From Cordilura impudica (taxonomy: Eukaryota; Arthropoda; Insecta; Diptera; Scathophagidae): a stretch of 64,000 nt of DNA. This document shows, one piece after another, positions 58,341 to 64,000 of this stretch. The stretch lies in contig OY821518.1 of assembly GCA_963682025.1 (NCBI GenBank), forward strand, positions 30,169,991 to 30,233,990, given 5' to 3'. Both the position numbers and the translations under genes were made by a program. Each line of letters opens with the position of its first letter. The first letter of the stretch is position 1. The notes beneath the pieces were generated by a model. That model was not told the origin of the DNA and searched no databases. It saw only the letters and a program-made list of their open reading frames with translations.

Positions 58341-59044
58341 GTTTAAAAATCTAAAAAATGTCTAATGAAGCATATTTATTAGCCTGCTGTTCCAAAAACG
58401 GATAATTTTTTTATACGGAACCATACACTTTTATTATTTATTTATTTAATTTTTTAATTGTTGTTGTTGCTAACTTTTTTGACTGCATTTTCTTATAACA
58501 GTTTTTTCACTTTCAAAAGCTTATAGAACATTATACAATGACTGAACAATATAAATATCAGTAAATCTCTCAAAGTGCAAACAAAATAAATAACTACATG
58601 GATTTTTAAGAGAAAAATCAAGTTGTTCCAATAAGTAGAAATGGGTTAACCGAGCCCGATGGCCCTAATTTTTATTTTTTTTAATGTAATATTTAGGAAT
58701 TTATCGAGAAGTGATTGATTTTAAATTTTGTATAAAAAGAAGTTACATTTGCCTTTAAACCCTCGCTTACAACCTTTCTTATTTTAAATCTTTGAACTGG
58801 CCATACTATTTAAAAATTGATTTAGCAAAGTTCTGAGTCGCGCGCTTGTTTTTTAAAATTTTCATAGCCTCTTTGTCTCTTGGAGACTTGCACGCGGCGA
58901 CCCCCCAAATTACAGTGACTCTTAGAGCTGCAAGAGTACACCTATGTTATCTCTTTCTTGCATATGTTGAGAAGCGATGAAAAAATCATTCGCTTTTTCA
59001 CAAAAAAAAAACAAAAGTTGCGCAACTATTGCAGACGCGTGCAA
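58341..59044. other. Unassigned DNA upstream of CaBP1
   Basis: Slightly more GC-rich around 58840-58950 (CTTGCACGCGGCGACC). No gene model can be supported. Confidence 0.35.
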
Positions 59045-59350
59045 CTAGCACGCTATACAAAAGCTGAAAGCATTAGCATTTCTTGGAACAATGTTGTAGT
59101 AGAGTCTTAAACCATCATTTATAATCTCATAACTTTTAGCCTCTATATACGATTGACCTAGTACTGTTTCTAACTTTTTACGAGTTGCCATTTCAATTAT
59201 ATCAAATTTCTTCTTAGATCTGGTAACACTAAAAGTTAACAGGAAAAAAATATAGTCAGCCGATGCTGACCAATCAAAAAACGATACGTTGGAAAGAGAA
59301 CTGTTAACATAAAGAGTACCCAAACAATTTGACAGTTCGTAAAGTAACAA
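59045..59350 (-). CDS. Uncertain short divergent ORF
   Basis: A 101-codon minus-strand frame, divergent from CaBP1 with starts 266 bp apart. An inner start gives MATRKKLETVLGQSYIEAKS followed by YEIINDGLRLYYNIVPRNAN, which looks protein-like in codon use, but I recognise no family and no splice sites linking it to other exons. It could be a first exon of a neighbouring gene, a retrocopy scrap or chance. Confidence 0.22.
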   Translation of the reverse strand: MLLYELSNCLGTLYVNSSLSNVSFFDWSASADYIFFLLTFSVTRSKKKFDIIEMATRKKLETVLGQSYIEAKSYEIINDGLRLYYNIVPRNANAFSFCIAC

Positions 59351-59525
59351 AGTAAGATAAACAAGTAGAAAATTAAAAATTAAGTGGGTTAAAATAATTT
59401 AGCAAATAAATAAATTCAATTTATAACAAGTAATTAGCTGAAGGATTTATATTTGAAAGAAAATTGTTTCAATTTTAAAGTGAATTATACAATTTGTTTT
59501 AAATTTAGCTAAAGTAGAAAATTGT

Positions 59526-59533
59526 CAACGTCA
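59526..59533 (+). promoter_or_regulatory. Possible ER-stress (XBP1/ATF6-type) half site
   Basis: CAACGTCA, reverse TGACGTTG, close to the UPR-element consensus TGACGTGG, 83 bp before the CaBP1 start codon. PDI-family genes are commonly induced by the unfolded protein response, so the position is suggestive only. Confidence 0.3.
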
Positions 59534-59615
59534 CCGGCATTTTGAAGTAAATTGTTTTATTTCATTCGTTCTGGAACATTTGGATTGTTGCTAAACACAG
59601 ACTTGTTAAAGAACC

Positions 59616-60988
59616 ATGCTAATAAAAGGTAAGGCATATGCAATATATTCACTGTGTTTTTTTTCTATCTATTTTTTTTCTTTATAGTCGGCTTTTGTTT
59701 ATTATTGTCTCTTGTCGTTCCAACGGCATGGGCGTTTTACTCTCCCACTGATGGTATCACCGAGTTGACAGCCACCAACTTCGACAGACTGGTTGTGCAA
59801 GACGATGCCATATGGGTGGTAGAGTTTTTTGCTCCCTGGTGCGGTCATTGCCAAAGTTTAGTACCAGAATATAAAAAATTGGCCAAGGCTCTTAAAGGTG
59901 TAATCAAAGTTGGCTCTGTGAATGCTGATGAGCACCAAAGTTTGGGTGGTCAATATGGGGTAAAAGGTTTTCCCACCATCAAAATCTTTGGCGCCAACAA
60001 ACGCACACCTACTGATTTTAATGGCCAACGTACAGCTAAAGCTATTGCGGAGGCGGCTTTAGCTGAAGCTAAGAAAAAAGTTCAAGCTGCTTTTGGTGGC
60101 AGCGGTAGCGGCAGCGGCAGCAATGGTGGGTCTTCAAGCAGTGATGATGTCATTGAACTAACTGATGATAACTTCGATAAATTGGTGCTTCAGTCAGAAG
60201 ATGATTGGCTGGTAGAATTCTTTGCTCCATGGTGTGGTCACTGCAAGAATTTGGCTCCAGAATGGGCTAAGGCGGCTTCACAACTTAAGGGAAAAGTTAA
60301 AATGGGTGCTCTTGATGCCACAGTACATCAGAGTAAGGCTGCCGAATTTAATGTTAGGGGCTATCCTACTATTAAGTACTTCCCAGCTGGCAAAAAACGC
60401 TCTTCGGATGCTCAAGATTACGATGGTGGTCGAACGGCTTCCGACATCGTCACATGGGCCACAGATAAACATGCTGCCAATGTTCCACCACCAGAGTTAA
60501 TTGAAATAATTGATGAGTCGTCCTTTGATACAGCCTGCGAGGGTAAACCTTTATGTGTTATTTCAGTATTACCTCACATCCTCGACTGCGATGCCAAGTG
60601 TCGCAATAAGTTCTTGGATACTTTACGTGGTCTTGGTGATAAATTCAAGCAAAAACAATGGGGTTGGGCTTGGTCAGAAGCTACAGCACAATCGGAATTG
60701 GAAGAATCTTTGGAAATTGGTGGTTTTGGTTACCCTGCCATGGCAGTGGTTAACTTTAAGAAAATGAAATTCTCTGTCTTAAAAGGATCCTTCTCGAAAG
60801 ATGGCATTAGTGAATTCCTGCGAGATATTTCCTTTGGTAGAGGACATACAGCCCCCGTTAAAGGTGCCAAAAAGCCTTCGATTAATACAGTTGCCGCTTG
60901 GGATGGTAAAGATGGCCAGTTACCCGCCGAAGAAGATATCGATTTATCTGACATTAATTTGGATGATGATGTCAAAGATGAACTGTAA
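59616..60988 (+). CDS. CaBP1: Protein disulfide isomerase A6 / CaBP1, ER thiol oxidoreductase
   Basis: Two coding exons, 59616-59628 and 59688-60988, encode 437 residues. The short first exon (MLIK plus one base) and exon 2 form a signal peptide, residues 1-20 ending TAWA before FYSP. Two active thioredoxin domains follow: FAPWCGHC at 52-59 with cis-Pro 100 (GFPT), and FAPWCGHC at 183-190 with cis-Pro 231 (GYPT), separated by a Gly/Ser linker (about 141-156). A third, redox-inactive thioredoxin-like domain spans about 255-400 ([28 protein letters not shown]). The acidic tail ends in KDEL (434-437), so the protein is kept in the ER lumen. It forms and rearranges disulfides in secretory proteins. 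Order and length match PDIA6/CaBP1 of flies; no frame damage. The in-frame Met at 59654 lies in the intron and is not the start. Confidence 0.95.
59629..59687 (+). other. CaBP1 intron 1
   Basis: 59-bp intron with GTAAGG donor, T-rich tract and TTTATAG acceptor, interrupting codon 5 in phase 1. Removal gives a standard hydrophobic signal peptide; without it the N-terminus would be a Phe run starting inside the intron. Confidence 0.88.
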
Positions 60989-61194
60989 ATCTTAAACCAC
61001 CAAAATTACTAACTCTACTTCCTCATACATTATTCATAAAAAAGACTGTCACTTTCAAAATCATCCCGCCCCCGCTAAATATAATTACATTTTAAATGAA
61101 GCCAATACTTTTTAACAATTGTTTTTGGATTTATATCATTTCTTTTTTTTTATTTTTAAATTTATATACATACTTATTTTTTGTAATAAGTTAA

Positions 61195-61200
61195 AATAAA
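61195..61200 (+). terminator. Poly(A) signal of CaBP1
   Basis: AATAAA 207 bp after the stop codon, the first canonical signal in the 3' flank and followed by T-rich sequence. Confidence 0.6.
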
Positions 61201-61703
61201 TCTTAATACTGAAAAAATTTAAAGGGTTTTCAAATCTTATCAGTCAATTTTACCAGCTAAATTGGTTTTTACGATAAAAAAAAAACGCCCCTTCTATTTG
61301 TTTTTGTTAATTACTGAAAAGTACAATATTTTTTTATCAGTAATTTATGGGTCATGATAGCGTTTGTATATCATTCTTAGATTGTTTGTTTGTTGTCGGT
61401 AAAGACACAGAAACATGTGGAGGTATTTAAAAAATTTTAACAGCAGAAATTTCCCATTTTTAAAAAATATTTGCAGAGATAAATTACATTTTTTTTTATA
61501 TTTTTACATGTTAGGGAAATATTTGGATATATTTCATATTTTAATGGTATTTTAGAAAATATTCGTTAGCACATTTTCAAAACTAATTTAATGAATAAAC
61601 TTTAATTTTACTTAAATAAGAACTTTTTTCTTATAAGTTGCAGTTATAATAAATGAAAAAACGCGACTTTTATTAAGCAAAAAAAAAAAAACACTAAATC
61701 TAA
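61201..61703. other. AT-rich 3' flank of CaBP1
   Basis: No gene or repeat family recognised before A11. Confidence 0.4.
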
Positions 61704-62476
61704 AACAAGTAAGAAAATTATAGTCGGTCTAGACCGACTATACGATACCCTATACCATGCGTTTAGAGACCCTATCTCTTAGGCCCAACTAACTGGACAT
61801 AGAAAATAAGCAAAAACCAAATTTGAGTGGGATTTTTATTAATTTTTTTGGCTGCAGATATGAAAAAGTTCATATCGGCTGCTATATCTATATAGGGACT
61901 TGGTCCAAAAATGGACCGATCCTGATCATGTTCGGTAAAGTCTCTTGTATTTTGCAAAAATATATACAAACAAAATTTGAGAAGAATCAGTGCAATATTT
62001 TTGTTTTTTAATAGATTTAAGTGAAGATCGGGAAGCAGCTCTACATGGGGTCAAAGGGATCATTTTTGGACTACTCATTAATGGATGTAATGAACGCATA
62101 CAAACCCAATTTGAGTAAGATCTATATGACAATTTGGATCTTATGGCAATTTATGTCGATTTCATATAGGTAATTTGTATGGAGGATAGGTCTGAACATG
62201 GACCGATTCTCACCAATTTCAATAGCGTTCATCCCATGGCCGATAAAAGCTTATATACCAAATTTCATCAAAATATATTCATATTTGCGACCTGCAGTTC
62301 GATTACAAGGTTTACATGGACACACAGACGGACGGACGGACATTGTTAAATCAACTCAGAAAGTGATTCTGATTCGATCGGTATAATTAAAGATGGGTCT
62401 AGGTAAAATATTTTTGGTTGTTACAAACAGCAGCACAAAGTCATTATACCCAAACCACATAGTGGTATAGGGTATA
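61704..62476 (-). mobile_element. Family A copy A11
   Basis: Full length, intact palindrome at about 61722-61741, short GGAC tract (about 62327-62341), both termini. Faces A12 across 40 bp. Confidence 0.85.
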
Positions 62477-62516
62477 ATGAAACGGGTTTACGATTTACGC
62501 TAAATTCTGGGTTAAT

Positions 62517-63557
62517 TATACCCTATACCACTATGTGGTTTGGGTATAATGACTTTGTGTTGCTGTTTGTAACTACCAAAAATATTTGACCTAAACCCAT
62601 CTCTTATTATACCGCTCGACTCAGAATCACTTTCAGAGTCGATTTAACAATGTCCGTCCGTCTGTGTGTCCATGTAAACCTTGTAATCAAACTACAGGTC
62701 GCAAATATGAATATATTTTGATGAAATTTGGTATATAAACTTTCATCGGACATAGGATGAACGCTATTGAAATTGGTGAAATTCGGTCCATGCTCAGACC
62801 TAGCCCCCATACAAATGACCCTTATGAAACTGACATGAAGTGCCATAAGATCCAAATTATAATATAGATCTCAGTCAAATTGGGTTTGTATGTGTTTATT
62901 ATATCCATTAATCAGTAGTCCAAAAATAATACCTATAGGACAATTCTTAGTCATAGGTCCCATATAAGCTGCTTCCCGATCTTCACTTAAATCTATTAAA
63001 AACAAAAATATTGCACAGATTTTTCTCAACTTTGGTTTGCATATATTTTTCAAAATATGAGTGACTTTACCAAATATGGTCAAGATCGATCCATTTTTCG
63101 ACCTAGTCCCCATATAAATATAGCACCCGATATGAACTTTTTCATATTTGCAGCAAAAAAATTAATAACAATGCCACTCAAATTTGGTTTATTATGCTTA
63201 TTTTCTATATCGAATTAGTTGGACCGAAAGATAGGGTCTGTTGTATCTTAGATAATAAGAATGCACGCGTTGTGTATTTTAATTCATGTATTTATTATAA
63301 TACTTTAACAATAATTATTAATATTTAAATATGACGTCCAACTGCTTTGATGGTATATCAAGAAGAGATAAAAAAGGTAAGTTATATGAACAAGTATTTA
63401 CAGATGAATATGCAAAATGAATTATTATAATGATGCCATATTTACATAATGATGTTGATCATGGTGACGGTGCCATATCGACCATAACAGGGTCCCTAAA
63501 CCATGGTATAGGGTATCATATGGTCGGTCTAGACCGACTATAATTTTCTTACTTGTT
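62517..63557 (+). mobile_element. Family A copy A12, interrupted by a solo LTR
   Basis: TATACCCTATACCACTATG start, GTCCGTCCGTCTG at about 62652, palindrome GGTCGGTCTAGACCGACTAT near 63523 and CTTACTTGTT end. The LTR at 63239-63489 lies just before the 3' subterminal repeat. Confidence 0.85.
63239..63489. mobile_element. Solo LTR, 251 bp, inside A12
   Basis: Starts TGTTGTATCTTAGATAATAA and ends CGACCATAACA, so TGTT...AACA inverted tips, flanked by the 5-bp direct repeat GGGTC (63234-63238 and 63490-63494). Other A copies show the uninterrupted sequence (AGATAGGGTCTCTAAAC). A 5-bp duplication and short LTR favour a copia or BEL/Pao element over gypsy (4 bp); orientation unknown. Confidence 0.78.
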
Positions 63558-64000
63558 TTTATTTAATAAAGTTAAAAATGTATTTATTTTTTGGAGCACC
63601 GCTAACACGGGTTTTAACATTTCTATTCCAAAATCAGAAATTTGGATGAATTTTCTAAGAATAATAAAATAAAAGAAGAATAATAAGCAACTATTTAATT
63701 ATAATGCCAACAAGGCGGCCGTTATAACAATATGAAAATAGTGTTTTAAAAAAGGGGAAAGAATTCAACCAATTTAATCTATGAAACCTAGTGTTCGCGA
63801 TATGAACAGTTCAGATGGGGTGTTTCAAAATTGTAACCAACTTTATTTAGTTTTCGAGTTATGTATAAGCGATCTTATATTCCCCGCAAAAATTTTGTTT
63901 TCAAATCTGGCAACCCTTAAAATAGACTCAACAATTTTACTCTACGACGCGTATACGCGATTTTATGTTCTCCACCAAAATTAATACGTGGACGTATAAT
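63558..64000. other. Unassigned window end
   Basis: Holds two words of the minor repeat seen at 37.75 kb (CGATCTTATATTCCCCGC at about 63870; CGATTTTATGTTCTCC at about 63958) and CTGGCAACCCT. No gene supported. Confidence 0.35.

Overview
The window looks like repeat-rich nuclear DNA from a higher fly (Diptera). It is AT-rich and almost gene-free. It carries insect-type piggyBac, hAT, Tc1/mariner (DD41D-type) and Helitron/Helentron-like elements, and its one intact host gene is a close match to the fly ER protein CaBP1/PDIA6. A calyptrate fly (blowfly or house-fly group) is my inference from repeat style; the sequence does not prove a species. No bacterial, organellar, tRNA, rRNA or CRISPR signal was seen.

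Layout. 1-6.4 kb: degraded Tc1/mariner and LINE pieces, plus a nearly complete hAT element (2503-5166) with an exact 8-bp target duplication. 7.55-10.26 kb: a complete piggyBac element with TTAA duplication and a broken transposase. 10.3-15.5 kb: sparse AT-rich DNA with one repeat copy. 15.55-19.5 kb: an element whose core has grown into about 3.2 kb of A-rich minisatellite. 22.3-28.4 kb: a nested cluster holding an element with an intron-bearing transposase of a family I cannot name, and a DD41D mariner inserted in the same hairpin repeat. 30-46 kb and 46-55 kb: overlapping copies of short non-autonomous families, including a foldback element (52.5-54.9 kb) with two inverted copies of an intron-containing coding fragment. 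55.7-58.4 kb: a TIR element with a second inverted repeat inside it, plus Tc1 and piggyBac-derived relics. 59.6-61.2 kb: the CaBP1/PDIA6 gene. 61.7-63.6 kb: two facing copies of repeat family A, one holding a solo LTR.

Three short families dominate. Family A (12 copies, about 0.7-0.8 kb) has a (GTCC)n tract, a 20-bp palindrome near its 3' end and inverted subterminal repeats, the layout of Helentron-associated INE elements; it shares both termini with family B. Family C (10 copies, about 0.35 kb) obeys the Helitron rule: TC start, hairpin, CTAG end, inserted between A and T. Family F also has Helitron-like ends and an expandable minisatellite. Family A sits inside a C copy at 30.4-31.6 kb, while C sits inside an A copy at 48.7-49.7 kb, so their active periods overlapped.

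All transposase genes found are broken, so nothing here is likely to move by its own enzyme. CaBP1 is the only gene for which an intact, functional product is supported.
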